Below, piece by piece: positions 20,301-32,479 of a stretch of DNA of 64,000 bases. Position numbers and translations under genes: made by a program. The stretch lies in contig CM069590.1 of NCBI GenBank assembly GCA_035771175.1, forward strand, positions 56,400,477 to 56,464,476, given 5' to 3'. The notes under the pieces are model-generated. The model did not search any database, was not told the origin of the DNA, and was given only the letters and a program-made list of their open reading frames with translations. The DNA comes from Paratinospora sagittata. Lineage: Eukaryota; Streptophyta; Magnoliopsida; Ranunculales; Menispermaceae. Numbering within the stretch: the first letter of the stretch is position 1; each line of letters starts with the position of its first letter.

Positions 20301-23300
20301 CAAATTCATGATTCATAGTACTTTTTTTTATTTTTCAAAATAACAAGTAATTTAGCATGTTTACAAATGGGGATTAACTATCCAGTTATTTAGGGTTCAA
20401 ATTTCGGGAAATGGTTGAAGTAGCCCCAATTGGGGATAAAATGAGAGAAAACTGACAAAGGTGGTTTGGACACATACAACGTAGGCTTTTGGATGCACCA
20501 ATTAGGAAAAGTGACCTATTAACACTACATGGTAAGAATAGAGATAAAGGAAGAACTAAAATAACATGGACAGAGATAATTAGGAAAGATTTAACTACTT
20601 GTAATTTTAATGCCGACTTAAGTAGTGTTTAGTAACTCTACTTTTTAGCTACAATTTTTAGTTCTAAAAAATTAGCTCTACTTTTTTTTAGTTCTTATTT
20701 TATAAGAGCTTATTTTAAAAGTACTGTTTGGTAACAAAAATATTCCAACCTCTTATTTCAAAAAATTAAAAATAGAAATTAATTGTTATATTGTAATCAT
20801 ATGTTATATTTGGTTAAATTAAAAATTATTTTGTATTAATTATCACTTACTAAATTTGAGTGGTGACATATTATTCTATATAGCGATTATTGCAAATTTG
20901 GTATGTTACAAATTATTCTCAATACAATTGGATCATCCTTGTAGTAGAGGATAAATCTCTACAAGAAAAGGCAAACTTTTTTATTTTAGAGGTTTAACCT
21001 CTACTATTTGTCAACCTCTATTTTATTTAGAGGTTGACAAATTATTATCAAACGCTCTAATTTTGTCCAACCTCTATTTCAACTAGAGTTTGGAGAAATT
21101 AGAGGTTAGAATTAGAGTTACCAAACGCTACACTAGCCTTTGATAAAGCGAAGTGGAGGAAACAGATTCATGTTGTCAACCCCATGTAGTTGGGAAAAAG
21201 TTTAGTTGAGTTGAGTTATTTAAGGTTTAAATTGTTCAAATTTGTTACTTATTGTTTCCAGTTTTAAGAATAGACAACTTTTAGCATAAGCCAACTTTGA
21301 GTTGCCTATTTAAGAGTTCCATTAAATAGTATAAAGATCCAAAAATATTAGTGAAGGCTTTACTTTTTAAGATGATAAACAGAAAATGAGAAAATGGAAA
21401 TTACCTTTGCTCATTTAATTGAGTGATTTCCAAACCCTATGCAAACTGTCTAAAGTATGCCTCGTAAATTTTTTTGATAACCGAGGGTATCCACGTATCC
21501 GGTCCCGACTAATTCCTTGGGCTCCTAGTTGCTCGAGCGAGAAACACCCCCAGTGACCAATGCTAGTGGAGAGTCGAACTCGTGACCTCGTTTCATGAGA
21601 CGAGCGCCCCGAGCCACTTAACCAACCCAACGTTGGTTATGCCTTGTAAATTTTGAAACATTAACTTGTATAAAGTGGGTGATTCCTTGATGAATACAAT
21701 GATCCAAAAAGTTAAAGTGGGTGATTCCTTTGCTTGTTTGGTTGGTGATTAATTCAAGGAGATTTTTATGGATGAGTAAATATCATCCTAGGTATACGAG
21801 AGATTCATAAGAACCCCAGAGAAATTCTAGGTTTATTGGATAGTATTGACTCCAACCAGCTTCTTGCGTGGCCTCACTCCATATGCATAAGTAGATTAGC
21901 ATAAAGATCTCATTCAATTTCTGTATTTATCATTTACACGTTAATTTTGTATCCCAAACTCTGAAATCCTTCCCCTGACCCTACAAAGTATTACAACTTT
22001 ATTTCTGTGGTTCCTATCCATTTAAAATTAATTCTATCATAAAGTTTACAATAATTCCAAAAAAAAAATTTATTATATGTATACCAAATTAAGTTGCTGA
22101 GAGGAAAGAGCAGTAAATCCACTGCACCAACAATGGCCAAAAAATTAAAATTAAAATTAAAATAAAGAGTAGTCGACAAATAGAAAACTTACATTGTGGT
22201 CAAGGAATTTATAGATCTCCCGAATGAGGGAGGCCCGTGGTGGTTCATCTTCCAAGGGACCATCACTAATTCCACAATCTGAAAGAGGCAAAATGCGACT
22301 CATGTCTTTACTCCAAAGGCCTAAGATCAGATTCCTGCATTTAGAGCAAGTGAATGAATTCCAGAAAATTTCAGCTTACTATATTGATCTCCAACAGGAA
22401 AGTTAATAAACCATAAAGCCACAAATGAGAATCCATGCTCCTGAACCTAAAAAACTTCGTTTCTGTACCAGCTAGCACCTTTTGAAGCAGAGATGTCACA
22501 TACCGAGTTGTAGGCAAATATAAAACCATGTTTAGAACACGGAATTTTTTTTGTTTTGTCAGAGTATGACAACTTGAGTGCTTGTACATTGCCAAAACAA
22601 AGCCTAGAAGTTTTGTGGAAAATGATACCCCGAATACATACGTGTCTTTACTTTTGCCTGAATGTGGAGATTGATTGACCAAATAAACTCCAACAATGGT
22701 TGAATCATAAAAATAGCCAAAGTCTTAGACCCCAATTTCAAGATATAAATGAATGAATATGATGATGATGTTGATGCAAAGGAGGATCTTCTAGGTGACA
22801 AATACTTATCTAAAGGATTGCACATATTATTGAGAACCATCGAAGAGGAGCCTGCCAATGTCACTTGAAACATCCAAAGTAGTAATTCCAATTACAAATG
22901 ATTAACTGTGCTAAAGGCCCAAAAGACAAGCAACGAAAACAACAAAACCAGAAAACTGCAAATATATCAACCAAGGATCTACAGCAATAGGTAGAAAAAG
23001 TAAACCTTGAAACTAAAGAATTGCAGATTATGCAAAAGAAAAAAAATAATGTTGCATCAATATGAATAGTTGAAATTTTTACACAGTACCATGCTTGCAG
23101 ACGGTATTTCCTCGTTGACCATAAGAAACTTTAACATAAAAAGATGAATGGCAAAACTTCAGGGAAGAACTGTTCTTTCCCGCTACCAGATAAGACGGAA
23201 GGTTGAAATTTACAGTAAAACAAAGACCATAACAAAACAAACAAAAACAAAAACAAAGTATGATTGAAAACAGGATCCAGATAGAAGTGATAACACACCT

Positions 23301-25781
23301 GCATTCTAGGTACTCCTGAAGCCCAACTTTGCGTTTTAAGAACTCCTTGAATCTAATTTTCTCAACTGGACCAGCTGCACGAGCTTTAAGCCCAGCCACT
23401 ACTGCTGCAGCACCACCAATATCAGCCTCTGCAATTGTATTTGGGTAATCTGATCTTTCCTTAACTCTAGGGAGCTGATCTCCATCTATATTATGATTAT
23501 TCTCAAGAAGCCCTCTCTCATGCATTAGAAACTCCCAATCAGTATCCCCTTCATAAGCCATGTCCCCATGCCGACGTTTTTTAACCTTGCGCGCTTTCTT
23601 CTGGACTGCCAAGAGTTTCTTACAGTCATGTGCCTTTCCTGCGTCTTCAGGATATGCTTCTTTGAGTTCCAAAGTGCTGGTATCAGAACAGTTTACTTTG
23701 ACTTCTTCCAGAATAGTTCTATTTTGTGATGAAGGCACTGGAAGAAGTTCGTCAGAGCCCTGATCAGAGACATCACTTGTGGCTTTTGATTCCTTCTTAG
23801 GATCAACTGGACAGAGATTAACAGAACTTTCAACTACATCTGAACGCATAAAAACAGTGAGTAACCCATCATTAGATGCAGAGGTTTTTGCAATTTGATT
23901 TGGAAATAGAGAACAATTGGGCTTGTCCATGCAAGCAACGGGACTTTCATGAGCAACGTCTAGGCAACTTCCTGTCTCATCTATCTTCAGTAGACCAGGA
24001 GTAGGAGAGGGTGAACGAAACTGGAAATTTTTCAAATATACAGCTGAAAGTGGATCAAGCCCATCTTCACGTTTGGCAGCTTCTTCAATCTTCACTGGAC
24101 TAGCAGCTAAAGAAGAGAAACCTTTGACGATAGGCTGTGCTACTTCATTGTATCTAGCAGTTTCCTCAGATAATCCTTTCAGAGTATTTTCAGAAGGTTG
24201 GCCTAGTGCACCATTAGACCCACTAGCCTCCGTGGTTATGTTTTGGACATCAGAAACACTACTCAATTTGGTGTTTACTTTAGCAGACATCAAGAAAACT
24301 GAAGAAAGGACATTTTCTGAAATCTCACTGGACAATCCATTTAACCTATCACCATCATTTTCTGAAGTTTTAATTTTCTCTACTGAACACTGTTTTAGTC
24401 CATTCCTAAAACTCTGTGCTTCTTCCATGAGTTTCTGGATGGAAGCAGAGCATGAAGCCTTAACCTGTTGCTGCAGCAACTGTTCAGAAGCTTCATCGCA
24501 AGTTTTGTTTGAACTTTCATGGTATCCCAAGGGTCCCTTGGGAAAATATTCACCATCATGCGATGTTCCAAAATTCCCTCTCAAAACTGTAATGGAATCA
24601 GCATGAATTTCAGTGGGTGGAGATACAGGAGTTGACTTCATCAATACTCCTGAAGAGTTTTTCAATTTATCATCTTTAGATTTCACAAACTCCTCCATTG
24701 TATCTGAAACGGAAGTGGGCGCGCTAACATGACCACATAACATATCTTTCTGGCTCCAACAAGACTGACTAATTCTTTCATCAGAACCCCGACTACACAC
24801 TTTCTCATTTTGATCAGAGGCTGGATGTATTGGACTCCCACCTGGCGCCAGATTAATATCCCCTTCTGGCATTAGGACTTGCCCAGCTGACTTAGAAGTA
24901 GAACCAGCACCCTCTGTAAATGCAGGCAGTGGATCCTCTAAACCTCCATCGGAGCTTTGGCTGCAAACATCACCAGAAGCTGGAGTTACATGTCTCTGCT
25001 TCCTGTTAGATGAAGATCTAGTTTTCTTGACTGAACCCAACAGTGACTTTTGGATAAATTCCGCCAATGAAAATTCAAGATTTTCATCTGAAGAATGGTT
25101 ATAACTATCCCCAACAGCTAAAACCCCCTCTTTCTGTTGCATTCGTGGTCCATCTCCAGATTTCTCAACACCAGAACGATGATTAAACTCAGAATTATCC
25201 ACCGTCTTCATCGGTGCCCTAGAACTCCTGCTGCGTCCCTTCCGCCTATCTTTCAATCGCTCTTCCAAAATAAAATCTGAGACACTATCATCAGCAGATG
25301 CCAAACCTTCCATCTCCGGTTTTGGATTCAATTCATCCATACAAAAAGCAGCAATCTTTCCCTTACCATTGCCAGATCCACCGTCTTTACCAATCTTCGG
25401 ACGTTTAAGCTTCTTCCTAAAACTCGCTAACGTATCATCCATCTCACTGGAATCCTGAACAATCAATTTCTGTGCCCTAATTTTGACATTTTCAACCTTA
25501 CTACCATCTAACCCAATCTTGACCTTTTTAGGGTTCCGGATCCTCTTCAACTTGAACAAGGCCCCTATAGGCTCATCGTCATCAGAATCAACTTGAATCT
25601 CCATCTTCTTCCCTCTCTTGTTAGCACCAGTTTTTTTCTCTTCCCCATCCATCTTCGCATCGCCTGCCCTATCCTTCAAATACAACAACTGCCTTCCCAA
25701 CCCTAATTCTTCTTCACCATTACTGTTTGAATCAGCATGCAACTGTTCACCTGATTTATAAACAAAATCTTCGATTTCCAT
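14351..25781 (-). CDS. LDL3: Lysine-specific histone demethylase 1 homolog 3 (8 exons)
   Basis: Flavin-dependent nuclear amine oxidase that removes H3K4 methylation. Exons (minus): 23299-25781, 22193-22334, 17912-20167, 17556-17649, 17280-16832, 15582-14869, 14709-14635 and 14416-14351; 6,279 nt, about 2,092 aa, all GT-AG and in phase. Residues 1-827 are charged and probably disordered, with the LDL3-type motif DSDDDEPIGALFKLKR near the start. A SWIRM domain spans the end of exon 1 to the start of exon 3 (ILGLWSKDMSRILPLSDCGI, PRASLIREIYKFLDHNGYIN). The amine oxidase domain has the FAD fold VIVIGAGPSGL (GAGPSG about 1038-1043), the conserved Lys segment FGVLNKVVLEF, and FAGEATCKEHPDTVGGAMMT at the end. 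No Tower insertion is seen, as in other plant LDLs. In-frame TAGs just upstream support the start. It is longer than the Arabidopsis protein (about 1,630 aa). Confidence 0.94.
15925..16075 (+). mobile_element. Au-type SINE in LDL3 intron 5
   Basis: It shows the tRNA-like B-box region GAGGTCATGGGTTAGAAACT, followed by the Au-family body (GTAAGGCCGCATACATTGCC, CCCAGACCCCACAATGGTGG, GGTACACCCTTTAG). One base of the B box has changed (TTAGAA for TTCGAA). The match is by recall of the Au consensus. Confidence 0.72.
20430..20622 (+). mobile_element. LINE 3'-end fragment, first half
   Basis: The plus-strand translation reads RWFGHIQRRLLDAPIRKSDL then GRTKITWTEIIRKDL, a pattern common at the C-terminus of plant LINE reverse transcriptases. 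It continues at 21136 after an inserted MITE. It is degenerate and lies in LDL3 intron 2. Confidence 0.7.
20623..21135. mobile_element. MITE-like insertion inside a LINE fragment
   Basis: The ends are imperfect inverted repeats: left AGTGTTTAGTAACTCTA, right the reverse complement of TGTAGCGTTTGGTAACTCTA. The LINE frame stops at its left edge (NADLS) and resumes at its right edge (LAFDKAKWRKQIH), so the roughly 510-bp block is a later insertion. No clear target duplication remains, so the superfamily (perhaps hAT) is unresolved. Confidence 0.6.
21136..21220 (+). mobile_element. LINE 3'-end fragment, second half
   Basis: Gives LAFDKAKWRKQIHVVNPM then a stop and GKSLVEL, the usual tail of the LINE frame begun at 20430. 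Confidence 0.65.
21473..21638 (-). mobile_element. tRNA-derived SINE (copy 1) in LDL3 intron 2
   Basis: The minus strand has an A-box-like TTGGTTAAGTGGCTCGGGG and a B-box GGTCACGAGTTCGACTC, a GGGGGTGTTTCTCGCTCGAG body and a short poly-A tail. It is flanked by a 16-bp direct repeat, ATGCC(T/C)CGTAAATTTT-like, at 21457-21472 and 21639-21654 (one mismatch). Same family as 35915-36087. Confidence 0.85.
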
Positions 25782-26858
25782 CTCTTTCTCACCAATCTAC
25801 TAACCCTCATCGTTCATATATCTTCCGTCATTCAACCATATCAAACTAATAGACAATAACCCTATTATAATACTCTCTCTCAGATAAAACCTAGAAACGA
25901 CAATTCCTGCCACGAAAATAAATACACAAAAAAAAAAACGAAGAAAATCTCAATAAAATATTCGCTCAAATTGAATGCCTCGACATGCAAGTGTTCTTTC
26001 TCAAGGGTTTTTCTCCCCAACCAATTTAAAAATGAAATAAGAAGTTTTTCTCACCAAAAAAAGGAAAAATGAAGGAACCAAAACAATGGGGAAGTAAGAA
26101 ACCTAGGGTTGAATGGTAAGAAGAAGTAGAAGAAGAAGAAACTTACCAGTGTGTATGAAGCTCTGATGTGGCGTCGTTAATGGATCTAACGGAAGCTGGG
26201 GAGGTGCGCACGTTAGCGCCTGCGTCTTGACACTAGAAAAGTCGAGGCTAGCCGTCGGTTCGGTTGGTTGTAAATAGTGCGCGAAAAAGCAAGGTATGTA
26301 TATAAATTTATACTTGAGTTGAGGTACAATACACCATTTATTAGGAAAATTATGATAAAAAAAAGAACACATCATTCACTCACCATATACCATATCAATA
26401 TAGATGTTATTTTTGATATAATTTTTGAGTCGTAACAGTATTTCTCAAAAAATAATACAATCAAATAAGGTATGTTATTGTAGTGAAGGTGTTCTCAGAT
26501 CGGTTTGATTGGATTTTCACTAAAAGTTGAAATTGAACTAAACCTTTATTAGTTTTATAGTGTAGAAACTAAAATCAATCCGAACAAGATATCAAATCGA
26601 ATCGAACTTATTGTTCGGCTTGGTTCAATTTAGGTTAATCACTTTGTATTTGTAAATGTACAAGCCATGAATCTTACAATTAATATACACTTATAAAAAT
26701 ATATCAAATATCAAGAATATAATAATAATATAGATCCGCTTTTATTGAAACTTTAACTTAATATATAATACAATTTCAATATCGATAATTAAAAAAATCA
26801 ACATTTATAATAAGAGAAGTACTGCAATGTGCATTGCATTTTATTAGATTCAGTTCAG
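25782..26858. other. LDL3 upstream region with a probable 5' UTR intron
   Basis: On the minus strand a strong donor ACTG|GTAAGTTT sits at 26147/26146. This suggests a non-coding first exon upstream (about 26148-26280) and a leader intron of about 300 nt. Farther right the sequence is AT-rich with no recognised gene. Confidence 0.5.
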
Positions 26859-27565
26859 ATCTTCTTACAAGAGATTGTTTAGCTTACTCAAAAGTGAAGC
26901 CTGCAGCTAATCAGCTAGAAACACATCCTTACTTCCAACATGATTCTCTTCTCAAATTCTGTCGATGGCATGGAATCTGTGTTACAGCCCAAACCCGTCT
27001 TAGGGGGTAGTGCTCATAATGTTAAAAGTGTTGGGTTCAACCTTATGCTTGGACGACCCAATCCCCAAGGTACGCTGATCCCTACGTTTATAAATAGAGC
27101 AAATTAGACAAGTACTTTTGCATAGTAACAGATGCATCTAATATTATAAAAGTTAAAAAGAGCAAGATTGATTAAAATTTATATTAAATTTTAACATTAA
27201 TTAATTAATATAACGTGTTTTTTAAAAATGTTACAAATCTGATATGGAGCTTTATATCATTTATAGCATATGATATAGAGATTTCAATCTCCATAACATT
27301 TTTACTTTCAAATGATATATAATAGTTACGCCCCTCTTTAATTGTTTTAACTTTGCTTACTTATTTGTGAGGGTAGAGTGTTGCCGAGAAGTATAAGAAG
27401 ACTAGCTCATCAAATAGCTCTCTGCTGGGGTATCCTGTCCAGAGGAAGACCGTTGTTATTCCAATGTCATCAAAACTTGAGAGGTTGCAAGAGAATTTCG
27501 TAGTGTTTGATTTCGAACTGAAGAAGGACGACATGGATATCTATGCGTGCATGAGAAGCTCCTTT
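26859..27565 (+). pseudogene. Partial aldo-keto reductase copy (exons 5-6)
   Basis: A near copy of exon 5, intron 5 and part of exon 6 of the intact gene at 29139-32479. It has the same block (ACAAGAGATTGTTTAGC, AAACACATCCTTACTTCCAA) and the same intron start GGTACGCTGATCC. It is broken: small insertions shift the frame in exon 5 (GTTAAAAGTGTTGGG), ACTCCAGCT has become ACTAGCTCAT, extra bases lie after GGGTATCC, and the C-terminal codons between DMD and IYA are deleted. Exons 1-4 are absent. A retained intron points to DNA duplication, not retroposition. Confidence 0.92.
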
Positions 27566-27904
27566 GATTCGTAAATGAGGGCTCACCTTCAGCAAATCAG
27601 CTTAATTATATAGATAATAATAGGATTCCAAAACTAGCACTTCTAAGTTAGTTGGCACCTTTTTTTATCACAAGTGGGGAAGTTACGAATCCTTTATTAA
27701 CAAAATAAATAGGCCAACCATGATGGTAGTTTTTCTAATCTTATTGCTCTTGTTATTGGGCTCTATGTGCTCATTGATGGTGTTTTATTATATTCTTGGC
27801 AAGGACGAACGATGTTGGGTTTTAATGCAAAGAACTGTTTTTAGTATTGTTGGAGTTTACTCGTAGTCGGTTGGGTTTAGTGGGATAACAGGAAAAATAG
27901 TGTT

Positions 27905-28075
27905 AAATGTACGTACTATGTGCTAAAGTTATTTTTTGACACTAGCACTCAATTTCTTTTTAATGTTGGGATGTTAAATAATATACGCATATCTTTAAAA
28001 TATTTAAAGATACTGGGTGTCAGTGTTAGGAAATAGTATTGACATTCACTGTATATAAAATATTTTTTTAATAAG
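27905..28075. repeat. MITE-like inverted repeat, copy A
   Basis: The ends pair imperfectly: left segment TTTTTTGACACTAGCACTCA, right segment the reverse complement of AACACTGACACCCAGTATCT. The end sequences resemble the block at 56890-57070, so they look like two members of one small family. Confidence 0.5.
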
Positions 28076-29004
28076 AAACAACTTTTTTAGCTTTTAAATT
28101 GTCCCTGGCAAGAAATTAATTTATGTTAGAGAAAATTATTAAATCTTGGGGATTTAGAGATTTGGTTTAGAATGGAGCACAAAAGTGCCCATCCTTTTTA
28201 AAGAAGAGATTGGGTCTTAAACGTACAATTTAAAGTTTTGTCTTTTAACATTATATTTGACATTCGACAACAACCAATTATGAACAAACATTTCATTTCA
28301 TGATTACCAATCACTTGTTTTTTTTTTTTTTGGTCCAATTGCTGTTGTAGAGGAAGAGTTTGTCTTTTTCCACGAGGTAAAATGAAAAATGTACACTTTT
28401 GAAGTTTGTTCTATATTTTGAAAAGACCAAGATATTGTTAAAGTTAACTAACTTTAACGGTGTGTATTCGAATTTTTTTATTTAAAATTTAAATTTTGAT
28501 ATTTTCTCATTATAAATAAGTAAGAGTTTTTTTTTTTTTTTTCTGTCGTCGTATTCGCTTTTTTTGTCCTATTAAAGAGTTTTGACTTCTTTAAGCGAGT
28601 CACAACATTCACAACACTAAGAAAAAATAAAAAAATAAAAAAACTAGGATATTTGCCTTCAATTCAAAAAATCAGAAAACCTGAACGCTAAAATTCCCTT
28701 AAATTTCTTTATGGTATAATAAATATTATTCATAGCATATGTTAAAAAAGTACATAAAAGACGAGATTTTCAAGTATAAGTTTGTTCTTTTTCCGAAAAA
28801 CAAACGAAAAAGGTATAAGAGTGTTCTTTACATAAGCACGCCAAGGGACACGATGGTTGCGCGTGGCATCGGCCGGCCATAATAATTTAAAGAAATATCG
28901 CGATACAAGGACGTGGGGACTTGAACGGTAATGATCAAGCTTGTCCTCGCTTCGACGATTGAAAGCAAGGGACCTATGATCGCGACGCGACGACCCACAC
29001 TGTC
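28076..29004. other. Upstream region of the aldo-keto reductase
   Basis: AT-rich, with poly-T runs (28318-28332, 28529-28542). Composition becomes GC-richer from about 28840, with CGATCGCGAC-type sequence just before the TATA box. No gene seen. Confidence 0.5.
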
Positions 29005-29010
29005 TATAAA
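29005..29010 (+). promoter_or_regulatory. Probable TATA box of the aldo-keto reductase
   Basis: CTATAAAAGC about 130 nt before the ATG. Predicted start near 29035, leader about 100 nt. Confidence 0.6.
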
Positions 29011-29138
29011 AGCTAAAGTGTTAACACTTACCATACATTCATTACCTTCCATCCACATTTCAGGCAAAAGGCACACAGAAAGTGTGAGAGAGAGAGAATC
29101 GGAAGTGAAGTGAAGCGAGGAGGCACTGAGCTTCGTCA

Positions 29139-29278
29139 ATGGCGATCACACTCAACAATGGATTAACGATGCCGATCATAGGGCTAGGTGTTTGGACTTT
29201 GCAAGGGAAGAAATCCATCAGAGACATCATCTTAACCGCTCTCAAAATCGGTTATCGCCATGTCGACTGCGCTGGTAA

Positions 29279-29313
<35 letters not shown>

Positions 29314-32300
29314 TTTCGCTTCCTGAAAACGATCTAGTTTTTCCGATTTCTCGAGAATGTTTTTTTTTTTTTTTTAATGTTTTGAGCGTATTGTGCTCGA
29401 ATAGTCTCAGATCATTTTGTTTGGGACTCATTTATATTCTCCAACATCAGTACATCAGATTTGATATTGGAGCTGCTATTGTTTTTATTTTTTGGAATTG
29501 TAGAGAGAGATCTGTAGGTTGATTGGTTCGCGTGAGTAGGACTTAAAATAAGATTTCGTATGGTGCTATGACTCTAATCAACTGTTTATGCATATTTAAG
29601 TAAATTATGTAGTGAGATTTCTTTTAATTCCGCATTAGCATTTTTCTTTTGGCTTTAGATCGTAAAATCCTAAATTCATAAAATTCATTCTAGTTCTCTG
29701 CTATGGCTTTGCGATTCCAATTCTAGAGTTCCTATCTAGCTGGTACTAATTACTAACCTCAGTTTCTGCTATGTAGTCAGTAAAAATATGTGTGTAATAC
29801 TTTGATTCTTTATTTTAAACTGTATATTGTCTTACATCAGTTTTGATATCATCACCATGGTTTTATGCATCTTTTTGCTATAAGAATCAGAGATCTTGCA
29901 TCAAAACTAGAGATACTGCATCAGATTTAAATATTTCATAGCCAAGATACCACTTCAAAGAGTATAACATGCTGCAGAAAGTTTTAGAAGATTTTGGAGC
30001 ATAATAAGATTGTGCTACCGAGTCAAAAAACAAAGATCTGTTGAAATTGGTTAATGAATAAAACCTCAAAGGCTCATAAGATTTTTCTATTACTCCACAT
30101 GATGCTACTGAAATAGAAATACACTTGAGGACAAGACCTCTCAATGCAAGATGGAACGAGAGAAGATCAAGCATCACTCATAATTGTAAAGAGAAAACTT
30201 TCTTGGCTTGAGTGATGATTCTGTCAGAAATGCTAGATTGCAGTTCTTTTTATGTTGCAAGCTATTGACTTTTCAATCTTGACATTAGCATTTATTCTTG
30301 AGCCTCTAAGTAATTACTCTGACCAGCTATACTTTTTCTACAGCTGACTACAAGAATGAAGAAGAAGTTGGAGAAGCGCTGGCTGAAGCATTTCAGACTG
30401 GCCTTGTAAAGAGGGAGGAACTTTTCATTACCAGCAAGGCAATATTAAAATTCCGTAGAACTGTTTCTCGTCACTCTGCTTTTATGTTACTTCTTACATC
30501 ATCTTGCTCAACTTTATTTAATAAAGATTCTGTTCCTTCAATGTATTTCTGCAGCTTTGGAACTCAGACCATGGGCATGCTATAGAAGCCTGTAAAGATA
30601 GCTTGAAGAAGCTTCAGCTAGAGTATTTGGATTTATACCTTGTTCACTTTCCGGTAGCTGTAAGACATACTGGTGCTTCCCTGAAGACCTTCACCTTTTA
30701 TCCCTGTTTTGCTTCTCGTACTTGCATCAACATCAGGTTCCATGTGTAGTTCTTCCAATTTAGATGTTTGTTTTATTGTTCCTGGTTATTACAATTTGGA
30801 AAACGCTTCAAATTTCAAGGGAGAAGTTATGCACGGCAATGTTTTGCAGCACAGAATATTGATACATGTGTGCTTAAGTTGGATGTTTCTAGGATGCTGC
30901 TGTAATGCAGTCTTTGCAGATTTAAATGAAGCAAGCATAACCAACAGAATAGTATTTATTTGGCTTTCTCCAATTGAGACGTGCCTATTAAATAGGCCCA
31001 TTCCTGTGATGTAGGCTTTACCATAAACATGGCTAAGAGTTTTCGTACTGAGTGTAGCCATCGAGCTATGTTCAACTCTAAATCTCTCTGTTCATATGGT
31101 CAGCAGCAATTTACTGGTGTAAGATGGATCCATTTGTATAGGATTCACAGTTTTAAAGGATTAAGATTTCTTGCCATGGTGATTTTCTTTTTGACTTTTT
31201 TCTCATTTCACGAGGACAGGTGTGGGTAACAGTTCCAGTTCTCAGGATGAAGATGGTGTGCTGGAAATAGACACAACCATTTCCCTTGAAACCACCTGGC
31301 GTGGTATGGAAGAGCTGGTTTCCATGGGTCTGGTTCACAGCATTGGAATCAGGTAAGCTGGTTCTTCAGCAGCTTAATGTGCTTTTACTGTTTTACTAGT
31401 GCCCATTTTCCATTCCCTTTAGTCAATTATAGAATCAACATTCAGCTACTGTATAAATTTTTGGCTTTTGATTCATGATATCGGGATCATAGACTGTAGC
31501 ATGCACAAGTTAGATGGCTGAATAGATGAGCGTGTTTTTCCTATTTAGCTGAGAAGAAGTGTTGTAGAGTGGGTAGAAGTATAGTCACTGTTTCATGTGT
31601 ACAAGTTAGTTTGGGTAATTCCAACTACTTAAACGTCCAATCTGTTCCAGTTCATTGAAAAATAGTGGGGTTTTGAAATGTGCTGCTGATTGATTAGATT
31701 TTATAGTGTAATTCAAATCAATTTTAGCCTGAGGTGATGATGGCCTAGGCCAGAGATTGTCAAGCTTACTGTGGGCATGTCGTGTGTGGTAAAAATACAG
31801 AGCTTCTCCCTGCAGCCTCATGACTGAAGTATTCCTTGAGCCAAACATATCTACACTTTCAATACTCGATGATTAATGCAGATGTGTTTGTGTGCAGCAA
31901 CTATGACATCTTCCTCACAAGAGATTGTTTAGCGTACTCAAAAGTGAAGCCTGCAGTTAATCAGCTAGAAACACATCCTTACTTCCAACGTGATTCTCTT
32001 GTCAAATTCTGTCAAAAGCATGGAATCTGTGTTACAGCTCATACCCCTCTGGGTGGTGGTGTTCGTAATGTTAAAGTGTTTGGTTCGACCTTATGCTTGG
32101 AAGACCCAATCCTCAAGGTACGCTGATCCTTATGTTTATAATAGAGCAAATCAGATGAGAATTTCACATAGAAACAGAAACATTTTTGTCATAATTGGCA
32201 TGACTCTACTTTTAATGGCTTTACCTTGCTTACTTTTTGTGAGGGCAGAGTCTTGCTGAGAAGTACAAGAAGACTCCAGCTCAAATAGCTCTCCGCTGGG

Positions 32301-32479
32301 GTATCCAGAGGAAGATTGTCGTGATTCCAATGTCATCAAAACTTGAGAGGTTGCAGGAGAACTTTGAAGTATTTGATTTCGAGCTGGCGGAGGAGGACAT
32401 GGACTTGATTAAGGGTATAGACAAGAACCACCGATCTAACCAGCCAGCCAAGTTTTGGGGCATAGATCTCTATGCATAA
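29139..32479 (+). CDS. NADP-dependent D-sorbitol-6-phosphate dehydrogenase-like aldo-keto reductase (6 exons)
   Basis: Cytosolic (beta/alpha)8 NADPH reductase of the group that includes sorbitol-6-phosphate dehydrogenase and mannose-6-phosphate reductase; substrate not decidable here. Exons: 29139-29274, 30344-30438, 30555-30672, 31220-31352, 31898-32117 and 32249-32479; 933 nt, 310 aa, the family length. The AKR tetrad is visible: Asp43 and Tyr48 in HVDCAADYKNE, Lys77 in FITSKLWN and His108 in YLVHFP. Further motifs are GIGISNYDIFLTRDC-like, PAVNQLETHPYFQRDSLV, the cofactor loop VIPMSSKLERLQENF and the C-terminus AKFWGIDLYA. Intron 2 appears to start with GC (AAG|GCAATA). A GT five codons farther would break the frame. 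A tandem broken copy lies upstream. Intron 1 begins with a CT microsatellite. Confidence 0.93.
29281..29312. repeat. (CT)n microsatellite
   Basis: About 13 CT units, 7 nt after the intron 1 donor of the aldo-keto reductase. Confidence 0.9.

Noticed and set aside
21473..21638. tRNA gene
   Set aside because: Only A/B-box-like promoter parts are present, no cloverleaf closes, and a poly-A tail with target duplication marks a SINE. The same holds for 35915-36087 and 61310-61450.
24073..24606. 177-codon frame opposite LDL3 exon 1
   Set aside because: Antisense shadow of a well-supported coding exon.
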